From contig JAKSIB010000024.1 of assembly GCA_024399065.1 (NCBI GenBank), forward strand, positions 1 to 54,952: a stretch of 54,952 bases of DNA. Reading direction: 5' to 3'. A program made the position numbers and the translations under genes. The DNA comes from Fibrobacter sp. (GTDB lineage: Bacteria > Fibrobacterota > Fibrobacteria > Fibrobacterales > Fibrobacteraceae). The notes beneath the pieces were generated by a model. It had not been told where the DNA came from, did not search any database, and worked only from the letters and a program-made list of their open reading frames with translations. This document shows, one piece after another, positions 34,902 to 42,897 of this stretch. Within the stretch, counting starts at the first letter, position 1; each line of letters begins with the position of its first letter.

Positions 34902-34970
34902 CCTCGACTCATTGCGAGTCGGGAAAGAATATCAAAAAAAGACCCCGACTCTTGCGAGTCGAGGTCTTTT
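34902..34970 (+). terminator. Double hairpin terminator ending the lipase operon
   Basis: A first hairpin, CGACTC (34905-34910) with GAGTCG (34916-34921), is followed by a complete terminator: AAAAGACC and CGACTC pair with GAGTCG and GGTCTTTT (34937-34970). The second belongs to the duplicated block. The first looks like a partial copy of it, which marks the right edge of the inserted segment. Confidence 0.78.
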
Positions 34971-35579
34971 AAGTTTTTTTGGAGATCCCGGGTCGGTGCC
35001 CGGGATGACACGCACGCGGTTGCCCGCGCGGTTCCATTCAGCAATTAAGCCTTGTAATCTGCGATCTGTTCTGCAGTCAGGTTCATGATGAAGTTGGAGT
35101 GCTTCATCACTTCTGCTTCGGCGAGGTTCAGGTAGACCTTGGCGCTCTTGCCGAACAGTTCTGCGTTAGCAGAAGCGTCGCGGATAAGGAGCTGAGCCAT
35201 GACGCAGTTACCGGCCATTTCGTACAGGCGGCGGCTGCAGAGGTCCAGGAACTCGTTGTTTTCAGCGGCCTTGACGTAGTCGATGGCTGCCTTGAACTTG
35301 TCGTCCATAGCCTTTGCGCGGGCCTTGAGTGCTTCAAATTCCGGTGCAACAGCGGCTGCTTCCAGTTCGTCGAGCATGGAAGTGTAGGTGCCGGTGGTGA
35401 TGTGCGGAAGGGCAGCAACAACCTGGAGCTGGGTAGTACCTTCGTAGATGGAGGTAATACGAGCGTCGCGGTAGAGGCGCTGGCAAGCGTATTCCAGCAT
35501 GTAGCCGGAACCGCCGTGAACCTGGATGCTGTCGTAGCTGTTGATGTTGGAGTATTCGGCGTTCATGCCCTTGGTGAGC
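34935..35579. repeat. Right copy of the 645-bp direct duplication
   Basis: Partner of 28229-28873, in the same orientation. This copy continues into the intact dehydrogenase gene beyond 35579, so it is the original and the left one is the derived fragment. It includes the REP-like palindrome at 34985-35006. Confidence 0.95.
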
Positions 35580-36754
35580 GGAGTGCCGGCGGATGCCAAC
35601 TTGTTGTACAGCTTCAGTTCAGCCTTTTCTTCATCGGTGAGCTTGCGGGTGCGTTCGATATCTTCAAGAGACTTGTAGATGTCGACGTAGCGAGCTGTCT
35701 GGTAAAGGAGGGCGCGGCCAGCGTCCAGGCGAGCCTTCATGTTGGAAAGCATTTCATAGACGCCGGGGAAGTTGATGATAGCCTGGTTGAACTGCTTACG
35801 GTCCTTGGCGTAGGCGAGAGCTTCGTCGTAGGATGCCTGGCTGATACCCACTGCCTGTGCAGCGATACCGAGACGAGCGCCGTTCATGAGGGCCATCACG
35901 TACTTGATAAGACCGAACTTGCGACGGCCGCAGAGTTCTGCCTTAGCGTTCTTGTAAACCAGTTCGCAGGTCGGAGAACCGTGGATACCCATCTTGTTTT
36001 CGATACGACGAACGTCGACGCCACCGTCGCGCTTGTCGTAGATGAACATGGAAAGACCGCGGCCATCCTTGGTGCCTTCTTCAGAACGGGCAAGAACCAG
36101 GTGAATGTCGGAGTCACCGTTGGTGATGAAGCGCTTCACGCCGTTCAGGTACCAGCACTTGTCTGCTTCGCTGTAGGTTGCCTTCAGCATAACGCGCTGC
36201 AGGTCGGAACCGGCATCGGGTTCGGTCAAGTCCATGGACATGGTTTCGCCGGCGCAGATACGCGGGACGAAACGGGAACGCTGATCTTCATCGCCGAATT
36301 CGTACAAAGTTTCGATACAGTCCTGAAGGGACCAAATGTTTTCGAAACCTGCGTCGCCGGCAGCGATCATTTCGTTAATGGCGGTGTAAGCAGTTACGGG
36401 GAAGTTCAGGCCACCGAAACGACGGGGCATGGTAACGCCGCAAAGGCCAGCCTTCACGGTAGCTTCCAGGTTTTCGTAAGTCTTGCTTGCGTAGCGGACG
36501 CGGCCGTTTTCGCAATGAGGACCTTCTGCATCAACTGCTTCTGCGTTGGGAGCGATCACGTTGGAAACGATGTCGCCAGCCAGTTCGCAAACCTTGTTGT
36601 AGTTGTCGATTGCGTCGGCGTAGTCGGCCGGAGCGTAATCGGACTTTTCTTCATTAGCAAAGCCATTTTCCCTGAGTTCCACAATGCGGTTCATCAAGGG
36701 GCTGCTTTCGAGATTGAACTTAATCTCTGGATGATCTGTATAGAAATTTGCCAT
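35045..36754 (-). CDS. Acyl-CoA dehydrogenase
   Basis: A 569-residue flavoprotein that oxidises acyl-CoA to enoyl-CoA, or runs in reverse, passing electrons to ETF. Seen: EPDAGSDLQ in the FAD/substrate region near residue 188, KRFITNGD, then the C-terminal helical domain with [16 protein letters not shown] and IYEGTTQLQ, where Glu is the likely catalytic base. It is longer than the usual 380-residue enzyme; the extra 100 or so C-terminal residues fit the long subgroup (ACAD9/AidB/DUF-extended). It is last in etfB-etfA-acd with a five-base gap. The physiological acyl group is unknown. Confidence 0.87.
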   Translation of the reverse strand: MANFYTDHPEIKFNLESSPLMNRIVELRENGFANEEKSDYAPADYADAIDNYNKVCELAGDIVSNVIAPNAEAVDAEGPHCENGRVRYASKTYENLEATVKAGLCGVTMPRRFGGLNFPVTAYTAINEMIAAGDAGFENIWSLQDCIETLYEFGDEDQRSRFVPRICAGETMSMDLTEPDAGSDLQRVMLKATYSEADKCWYLNGVKRFITNGDSDIHLVLARSEEGTKDGRGLSMFIYDKRDGGVDVRRIENKMGIHGSPTCELVYKNAKAELCGRRKFGLIKYVMALMNGARLGIAAQAVGISQASYDEALAYAKDRKQFNQAIINFPGVYEMLSNMKARLDAGRALLYQTARYVDIYKSLEDIERTRKLTDEEKAELKLYNKLASAGTPLTKGMNAEYSNINSYDSIQVHGGSGYMLEYACQRLYRDARITSIYEGTTQLQVVAALPHITTGTYTSMLDELEAAAVAPEFEALKARAKAMDDKFKAAIDYVKAAENNEFLDLCSRRLYEMAGNCVMAQLLIRDASANAELFGKSAKVYLNLAEAEVMKHSNFIMNLTAEQIADYKA

Positions 36755-36759
36755 AGCGC

Positions 36760-37788
36760 TTACTTGTTGTTTGCCTTGTAGTACTTGATTAACTTGGGAA
36801 CCACTTCTTCAACGTTGCCGTTGATGACGTAGTCTGCAATTGCATTGATCGGAGCATCCGGGTCATTGTTCACGGAAATGATAATGCCGGAATCCTGCAT
36901 GCCAGCGATGTGCTGGATCTGGCCGGAAATACCGCAAGCAATGTAAACCTTGGGGCGAACGGTGAGACCGGTCTGACCGATCTGACGGTCATGGTCGGCT
37001 ACGAAGCCTGCGTCGATTGCAGCGCGGCTTGCACCAACTTCGCCGTGGAGTTCCTTGGCCAGTTCGAACAGCATGTCGAAGTTTTCCTTGGAGCCCATGC
37101 CGTAACCACCGGCAACCACAATGGGAGCGCTCTTCAGGTTGTTCTTTGCTGCTTCGACGTGGCGTTCGAGAACCTTGACCACGTATTCAGCTTCCGGAAC
37201 GTACTTGGCAACGTCGTGCTTGATGACTTCGCCCTTGTAGTTTACGTCCTTGATTTCCTTCTTCATCACGCCTTCGCGGACGGTAGCCATCTGCGGGCGG
37301 TGTTCCGGGTTCACGATGGTAGCAACGATGTTACCGCCGAAAGCCGGGCGAATCTGGCAAAGCTGATTTTCGTAGAACTTCTTTTCGCCACCGATGCTCA
37401 TTTCGAAGCTGTCGATTTCGAGTTCGGTACAGTCTGCGGTCAGACCACTGTGGGTGGCGGCAGAAATGCGGGGGCCAAGGTCACGACCAATCACGGTTGC
37501 ACCCATGAGGCAGATCTGGGGCTGTTCTTCCTTGAACAGGTTGATCACGAGAGATGCATGGGGATTGGTGGTGTAGGGGAACAGGCCTTCAGCGTCGAAC
37601 ACATGAACCTTATCGACACCGTAGGGGAAAACCTGCTTTTCGATGCCGTCGATACCGGAGGCGGCGCAAATGCATTCCAACTGGACACCCAGGGTGTCGG
37701 CCAGCTTACGGCCCTTGGAGAGCAGTTCGAGGGAAACGTCCTTAACGGTAGTCCCTTCAATTTCGCAATATACAAATACGTTATTCAT
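36760..37788 (-). CDS. etfA: Electron transfer flavoprotein alpha subunit EtfA
   Basis: A 342-residue ETF alpha subunit. The C-terminal FAD-binding region is clear: GGYGMGSKENFDML, then GASRAAIDAGF, RQIGQTGLTVRPKVYIACGISGQIQHIAGM and ISVNNDPDAPI. The N-terminal half pairs with EtfB. It starts three bases after the etfB stop and ends five bases before the dehydrogenase, so the three proteins are made together and probably form one electron-transfer unit. Whether this ETF bifurcates electrons cannot be decided by eye. Confidence 0.93.
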   Translation of the reverse strand: MNNVFVYCEIEGTTVKDVSLELLSKGRKLADTLGVQLECICAASGIDGIEKQVFPYGVDKVHVFDAEGLFPYTTNPHASLVINLFKEEQPQICLMGATVIGRDLGPRISAATHSGLTADCTELEIDSFEMSIGGEKKFYENQLCQIRPAFGGNIVATIVNPEHRPQMATVREGVMKKEIKDVNYKGEVIKHDVAKYVPEAEYVVKVLERHVEAAKNNLKSAPIVVAGGYGMGSKENFDMLFELAKELHGEVGASRAAIDAGFVADHDRQIGQTGLTVRPKVYIACGISGQIQHIAGMQDSGIIISVNNDPDAPINAIADYVINGNVEEVVPKLIKYYKANNK

Positions 37789-37791
37789 AGG

Positions 37792-38673
37792 TTAACCGAT
37801 AATCTTTCCTTCTAAGAGTTCCTTGATCAGGCCTTCCACATCTTCGTCGCTAGCGGTGAGGGTGCGGCTTTCCTTGGCCTTGAACACAATGTTCTTCACA
37901 GCCTTCACGTTGGTCGGAGAACCGGCCTTACCGATCTGGGCAGGATCTGCCTCGATGTCGGCTGCACCCCACTGGGCGATGTCCAGGTAGGGCTTTTCTG
38001 CGATAAGGGCTGCATACTTTTCTGCGGCTTCGGGAGCACGTTCGGCAACTGCGGTTGCGTTCTTGTACTTCATGACGCGCTTTGCGTTGCGGGGGCGGCA
38101 AGGAGCTGCGGAACCGTTAACGGTCACGACCAGCGGGAGCGGTGCTTCCACGGTTTCAACGCCACCGTCGATCAAGCGACGGATAACGACCTTGCGAGCG
38201 CTTTCGTCGAGAGAAAGAATTTCTTCGGCGTAGGTCACCTGGGTAAGGCCCAGCTTCTGGGCGATCTGGGGACCGACCTGTGCGGTATCGCCATCGATAG
38301 CCTGACGGCCGCAGAGGATAATGTCGTAGTTGCCAACCTTCTTGATGGCCTGTGCCAGGGTGTAGCTGGTAGCCAGGGTGTCTGCACCGCCGAGGGTACG
38401 GTCGGTAACGACAAAGCCTTCGTCTGCGCCGCGATAGAGAGATTCGCGAACGACTTCTGCAGACTTGGGAAGACCCATGGTCACAACGGAAATGGTGGAG
38501 CCGGGGAACTGGTCCTTCAGACGGAGGGCCTGTTCCAATGCATTCAGGTCTTCAGGATTGAAGACTGCAGGCAAGGCAGCACGATTGATGGTGCCCTGTT
38601 CCGTCATGGCGTCAGGACCAACATTTCGTGTGTCAGGAACTTGCTTAGCAAGTACAACGATTTTAAGACTCAT
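37792..38673 (-). CDS. etfB: Electron transfer flavoprotein beta subunit EtfB
   Basis: A 293-residue ETF beta subunit, somewhat longer than the common 250-265. Seen: IVVLAKQVPDTRNV at the start, NPEDLNALEQALRLKD, and IILCGRQAIDGDTAQVGPQIA, the AMP/FAD-binding signature of the family. It is the first gene of the etfB-etfA-acd operon. Upstream 38674-38870 is AT-rich and carries a possible regulator site but no gene. Confidence 0.92.
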   Translation of the reverse strand: MSLKIVVLAKQVPDTRNVGPDAMTEQGTINRAALPAVFNPEDLNALEQALRLKDQFPGSTISVVTMGLPKSAEVVRESLYRGADEGFVVTDRTLGGADTLATSYTLAQAIKKVGNYDIILCGRQAIDGDTAQVGPQIAQKLGLTQVTYAEEILSLDESARKVVIRRLIDGGVETVEAPLPLVVTVNGSAAPCRPRNAKRVMKYKNATAVAERAPEAAEKYAALIAEKPYLDIAQWGAADIEADPAQIGKAGSPTNVKAVKNIVFKAKESRTLTASDEDVEGLIKELLEGKIIG

Positions 38674-38791
38674 AATGTTATTTCTTTAGCGGGTTTAAAT
38701 CGCCAAGTATGTTAGTTTAATGTTAGATGGTACAAATGTACAAAAAAATGGGTGCCCTTCTTGAATCTATTCATTGTCACAAGTGAATTTT

Positions 38792-38807
38792 TGTAAAAAT
38801 TATTACA
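38792..38807. promoter_or_regulatory. TGTAA-N6-TTACA palindrome upstream of etfB
   Basis: A 16-base palindrome, TGTAA and TTACA separated by six bases, about 120 bases before etfB, in a stretch with two further GTAA/TTAC half-sites. It could bind a dimeric regulator. The region is AT-rich, so chance is not excluded. Confidence 0.3.
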
Positions 38808-38871
38808 GTATTATTACGAAAAACTTACAGTGAATAAAGCGAGATTTTTCCCAGGACTCTATGCACTACTG

Positions 38872-38903
38872 AAAAAGTCCCCCGATTTCTCGGAGGACTT
38901 TTT
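38872..38903 (-). terminator. Terminator after the B12 operon
   Basis: AAAAAGTCC and AGGACTTTTT flank an inner CCG/CGG stem. It is placed 30 bases after the stop of the minus-strand propeller lipoprotein and ends in a T run in that direction. Confidence 0.85.
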
Positions 38904-38935
38904 GCGTTTCCTAACCCGCAAATTTTATTGCTGAA

Positions 38936-40441
38936 TTAATCTTCGGCGGTGGCGTCAACTTTAACGGCGCAGAATTCCTTGGTGTTGATCAACTTTTCAG
39001 TGGAGAGAGTGGAGGTGTTGATCAATTCCAGGATGGGGGAGCCGTAGTAGGCGACCCATGCGGTGGTGGCGCTGGCGGCAACCATGTCGTAGGGGTTCTT
39101 GCCGATAGCAATGGACTGCTGGACTTCGCCGGAGGTTGTGTTGACCTTGGAGATGGATGCGGCGTCGCCGCGGGACATGACGTACAGTTCGCCGTTGACT
39201 ACAGCCAGCTTGGAATCCTGATCGAATTCAAGGCCCTTGTCTTCCAAATCAGCGTAGTTGAGGTAAAGCGCTCCATTGGTGTAGTCAGAAACGAATACGT
39301 AGGGAATACCCTTGATGACCTTGATGCTATAAGGCTGACGAGTTTCGTATTCGTCCTCTTCTTCATCAGGATTGGAAAGTGCGGTGAGGCTTGTCCCGTC
39401 GTAGATATAGGTTCTGATGGCCATGAAGTTCATTCCGTCGCGGTCACCGATGTAGAGAAGTCCGTTTTCTTCATCTAATTCCAGGGAACCGGAAGCATCG
39501 GAAATACCGCTAATCTTTGTTACGGAACCTGTGGAAAGATTGATTTCTGAAACACCGACGCTACCATATCCGTAGTAGACGGATACGAAACCCTTGTTGT
39601 TTTTCTTGTCTACAACGAAGTCGGTTAAACCGCCGCCCAGCTTGGAACCTGCGATGAATAGGCTGGATTTCTTATTCTTCAAATCAACCTTTTCGATGCC
39701 GCGAGTGTTGTCTGCGGGCAAGTTCCAATATGCGTCGTATTCGCCTGCGGTTGCAACGTAAACGTTACCACCAGCGACCTTTACGGCGGAGGGATTTTTG
39801 GTGGCCAACTGGATGGTGTCCAAAAGATCGCCTGTAGCTACGTTGTACAAGGCCAGCAAACCGTTGTGATGGAATTCGGTATTGTAGCCGACAGTTGTGG
39901 AGCGCTGGAAAATAGCGAACAAAGTGTCGCCGGAAACTTCCAGGTCGGCCAGGTTTGGGGTAGTGCTTTCGTATTCAACAGGCTTTGCGGGTTCTTCGCT
40001 GGAGCTGCTTTCTACCGGCTCTTCGGAACTGGAAGAGTCAACGATTTCTTCGGAAGAGCTGGAAGAATCAATAGCTTCTTCAGAAGAACTGGAGGAATCT
40101 GCAGTTTCTTCTGCACTGGAGGAAGATTCGTCCTTGCTATCAGAAGATTTGTCGTCCTTTGCTTCGGAGGAACTGGATTTGTCATCATCCTTATCTTCCT
40201 TTGCGCTGCTGGAAGATTTGTCCTTGTCTTCCTTTACACTGGAAGAGGACTTGTTGTCTTTCTTGCTGCTGGAGGATGATTTGACGCTGGAAGAGCTTTC
40301 GTCTTCATCGTCGAGGCAGTCTTCGGTATCATCGCAGGTGACTTCCGGGCCTACGCCGTTCTTTTTATCGTCGCCACCGCAAGCGCTCATGAACAAGGCG
40401 AAACTTGCGACGGTAAGGAGTGATAGGATTTTGCGATTCAT
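38936..40441 (-). CDS. Beta-propeller surface lipoprotein, candidate BtuG-like B12-binding partner
   Basis: A 501-residue lipoprotein (Met-Ser-Ala-Cys lipobox, Cys21) with a Ser/Asp/Glu/Lys-rich linker (about residues 30-155) and then a YncE/SMP-30-like beta-propeller (about 160-500) with repeats such as LFAIFQRST, VYVATAGEYD, LLYIGDRDG, PYVFVSDYTNG and LYVMSRGD. It lies 57 bases downstream of a BtuB-like receptor gene under a cobalamin riboswitch. In Bacteroides, BtuG is a propeller lipoprotein that captures B12 for BtuB; the same context suggests an analogous role here, as inference. ATG 40441 has GGAAAC upstream and gives the signal peptide; an ORF extension overlapping btuB is rejected. 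Confidence 0.75.
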   Translation of the reverse strand: MNRKILSLLTVASFALFMSACGGDDKKNGVGPEVTCDDTEDCLDDEDESSSSVKSSSSSKKDNKSSSSVKEDKDKSSSSAKEDKDDDKSSSSEAKDDKSSDSKDESSSSAEETADSSSSSEEAIDSSSSSEEIVDSSSSEEPVESSSSEEPAKPVEYESTTPNLADLEVSGDTLFAIFQRSTTVGYNTEFHHNGLLALYNVATGDLLDTIQLATKNPSAVKVAGGNVYVATAGEYDAYWNLPADNTRGIEKVDLKNKKSSLFIAGSKLGGGLTDFVVDKKNNKGFVSVYYGYGSVGVSEINLSTGSVTKISGISDASGSLELDEENGLLYIGDRDGMNFMAIRTYIYDGTSLTALSNPDEEEDEYETRQPYSIKVIKGIPYVFVSDYTNGALYLNYADLEDKGLEFDQDSKLAVVNGELYVMSRGDAASISKVNTTSGEVQQSIAIGKNPYDMVAASATTAWVAYYGSPILELINTSTLSTEKLINTKEFCAVKVDATAED

Positions 40442-40497
40442 GTCGTTTCCTTTTTTTTGGTTTGACATTCCCGGTTTGAACGGGAAATGTGTTGTGG

Positions 40498-42546
40498 TTA
40501 GAAGTTTTGTAAAATCGTGAAGTGCCATTCCCTGCCCGGTGTGGGGTTGGGAGAGTAAATGTTCGTGTAGGTTTCGTCTGAAATGTTCGTGAGGCTAAAA
40601 ATCAAACGGGTGGATTCCCAGGGGTTGTATCCGAGAGCGGCTTTGTATCTTGCCACGTCGGGCTGGCGAATCTTGTTTCCGCGATCCGTGTAAATATGGG
40701 TGCGGTAATTAACGTCAAAAGACAAATCAAAATGGAGGGGGAGGTAGAACTTTCCTTCTACGTAATAGCTGTGAACCGGCTCGCCCGGCAATCGCTTACC
40801 TGTGTATAAACGAATCTTGCTTTCGTCACGGGGATCCTGGATGGTGCCGCGCATTGTAGTTTCAAAGAAGTCGGCAGGTTTGCTGTTTAATTCCAGCTCG
40901 ACACCCTGAATGTTTGCTGCGTCCACGTTGAAAGCCTTCATGGCGTTTGTGCTGACAATCCAATAAATTCCATTTTCCAAACGAGTGTCAAAGTAGGTGG
41001 CCCGCAAGGTGCTTTTTTTGGAAGGGCTTTGCACAAATCCGCCAACTTCAAAACGAACGGCGGTTTCGTCTTTCAACTTGGGGTTGGAAAGAACGCCTTG
41101 GTAGACTCCGTAAAGTTCCATGAGCTGAGGCTGTCTGTAGAAACGGCCAATACTGATGTTGCCACCGAACCAACTGTCTTTCTTGCCTAGCTTTGCCTGG
41201 ACCATTCCGGCGTAACTCAAGTCGCGGGTTTCGGCGTCGCTGATGATTGCTGTGCCTGTGGGCATTAAGAATTTTCCACCGTCAATTTCATCGTTAGTCT
41301 TAAGGATATTTCCTTCTGCAAAGAGGCTTAGCCATTTCGTAAAGGCGAACTCGCCGTTGGCAGCAATAGATGCTGTGTATCGAGAAACGCCAAAGTCGCG
41401 AATGGTGCCGCGGGCGCCCCAGGTTTCGGCGCTAGCCGCTGCACGGATTGTTGCTTCAAGGCGGTCTAGAATCAAGGTTCCGATAAGCTCGGGCACCAAA
41501 CGGTATCCGGCAAGACCGTAATGAATAAAGTCGGGGTAGCTATAGCCGATGTAATCCAGCGGATAGTAGGATCCAGAAACATTCTTCTCGAATTTGCCTG
41601 CCACGCCTGCTTCTAGCAACAGGCATTGCAAAAGCACCGGGGTTTCCAAATGGTATGAAACTTGGGCGTTGTCACCCACGAATTCCGCTACCTTGGTCTG
41701 AGAACTTTCATGGCCTGGGTTGCCTGCTTCCGTGTGAGTGATGCTTGCGGAAACGGTGGAAAAATAACCGCCCTTATGAAGAACGCGGTACTGCAGATTT
41801 CCAGAGTATTCTGTGAACTCAGCATTTTCTCGCTTGTCCATAAAGTCGTCGTCTTTGTTATAGGCGGTTCCGTTGCGATTTAAAAATTCGTAGTCGTTGT
41901 CGCTATGGCGGGCAGAAATTGTTGCAGAGAATTGTACGCTGTCCTTAGGACTTGCAGAAATCTGGGCGGAACCTTCGAAGGAATTGTGGGAACCGATGGT
42001 TGCCAGAATGCGCCCGCCCTTGTTCAAGGAATTCTTTGTGATGAAGTTGATGGCTCCGCCAAGACCTGCGCCTCCGAACTTGGCGGGTACGCGATCCTTG
42101 TAGACTTCAATGCGTTCTATGTTATTTAAGTCAATGGCGCCCAGGTCGGCTGCTCCACCACCTGCGTCGTTTACGGGAACTCCGTCAATGCAAATCAAAA
42201 TGTTGCGGGCGGCCACGCCGCGAATGCTTACGGTCTGGAAACTGCCCATGCCGCCTTGCTTGTAGCTTTGAATGCCCGGCAATGCGGAAAGAACTTCTGC
42301 TGCGGAAAGACCGCGGCCTTCCCAGGCTTCGGGCTTGATTTCTTCGTAACTGGGAGCTACGTCGGCAGGGGAGGGAGGAGGCTCTACGATTTCGGAGGAA
42401 CCTAAATCTTGAACGAATTCTTGTGAGGAAACAACGATGCCTTCGTTAGCATCATTTGCGTGGGCTGCGGTTGCCGGGGCAACTCCGAAAGTTGCCATAC
42501 CCAAAAACACCGCCAGGGCGGTTATGGACCTAGATGTCTCTCGCAT
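40498..42546 (-). CDS. btuB: TonB-dependent outer-membrane receptor, BtuB-like
   Basis: A 682-residue outer-membrane receptor: signal peptide (about 1-28), an N-terminal segment with IVVSS that may serve as TonB box, a plug domain (about 75-195) with GLSAAEVLSALPGI, VSIRGVAARN, IDGVPVND and IERIEVYKDRVPAKFGG, then a 22-strand-type barrel ending in Phe. Control by a cobalamin riboswitch directly upstream identifies the likely ligand as vitamin B12 or another corrinoid. GAGG precedes ATG 42546. The propeller lipoprotein follows in the same transcript. Confidence 0.88.
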   Translation of the reverse strand: MRETSRSITALAVFLGMATFGVAPATAAHANDANEGIVVSSQEFVQDLGSSEIVEPPPSPADVAPSYEEIKPEAWEGRGLSAAEVLSALPGIQSYKQGGMGSFQTVSIRGVAARNILICIDGVPVNDAGGGAADLGAIDLNNIERIEVYKDRVPAKFGGAGLGGAINFITKNSLNKGGRILATIGSHNSFEGSAQISASPKDSVQFSATISARHSDNDYEFLNRNGTAYNKDDDFMDKRENAEFTEYSGNLQYRVLHKGGYFSTVSASITHTEAGNPGHESSQTKVAEFVGDNAQVSYHLETPVLLQCLLLEAGVAGKFEKNVSGSYYPLDYIGYSYPDFIHYGLAGYRLVPELIGTLILDRLEATIRAAASAETWGARGTIRDFGVSRYTASIAANGEFAFTKWLSLFAEGNILKTNDEIDGGKFLMPTGTAIISDAETRDLSYAGMVQAKLGKKDSWFGGNISIGRFYRQPQLMELYGVYQGVLSNPKLKDETAVRFEVGGFVQSPSKKSTLRATYFDTRLENGIYWIVSTNAMKAFNVDAANIQGVELELNSKPADFFETTMRGTIQDPRDESKIRLYTGKRLPGEPVHSYYVEGKFYLPLHFDLSFDVNYRTHIYTDRGNKIRQPDVARYKAALGYNPWESTRLIFSLTNISDETYTNIYSPNPTPGREWHFTILQNF

Positions 42547-42610
42547 CGTTCCTCAACTTTTGCGCAATTCGCGGTGTATCGGAAAGCGGGTGGACCGTGA
42601 TTCGCGCGAC

Positions 42611-42824
42611 CTGTGTTTTTGCAGTTCTTCTGGCTTGGGGATCATCCTACTTCCGGCTCCTTCGCATGAGGGTTGGCTACCTCACACTGGTTTTGAATTT
42701 TACCGGTTTCGTACTCCCATACAGCGGCGGGACCGTCCCGGATTCACACCGGGTTCTCTCCTTTATTTTCTTGCAGGGTACCTGCGACGAAAACAAAGAG
42801 CTTTTCAGGGCACAAAAACTTTTG
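42611..42824 (-). ncRNA. Cobalamin (AdoCbl) riboswitch
   Basis: On the minus strand, 42750-42721 reads GGTGTGAATCCGGGACGGTC and then CCGCCGCTGT, the hallmark core of cobalamin riboswitches. Downstream, 42636-42621 reads AAGCCAGAAGAACTGC, the B12 box with minor changes. The spacing and the long leader (about 280 bases to the btuB ATG) fit the class. Boundaries are approximate. After the B12 box, sequence up to the GAGG at the btuB start could form the switching stem that hides the ribosome-binding site; no terminator with a T run was seen, so control of translation is more likely. Confidence 0.92.
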
Positions 42825-42830
42825 CGTCCA

Positions 42831-42859
42831 AATTTAGATAAATGATAAAAGGGTGTAAA
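42831..42859 (-). promoter_or_regulatory. Promoter of the B12 operon
   Basis: On the minus strand, TTTACA (42859-42854) and TAAATT (42836-42831) are 17 bases apart, a good sigma-70-type spacing. Transcription would start near 42824, just before the riboswitch aptamer. Confidence 0.6.
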
Positions 42860-42897
42860 GTTATATAAAACTTCTATTACGAGTGTGAGCGGCTGTT

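Noticed and set aside
28874-34934. Integrase-driven genomic island or insertion sequence
   Set aside because: No integrase, transposase, tRNA attachment site or short terminal repeats were seen; the flanks are 645-bp homologous blocks instead.
35099-36781. Long open frame (560 codons) on the plus strand opposite the acyl-CoA dehydrogenase
   Set aside because: It is an antisense shadow of a strongly codon-biased gene; the translated product has no family features, and the minus strand has clear motifs.
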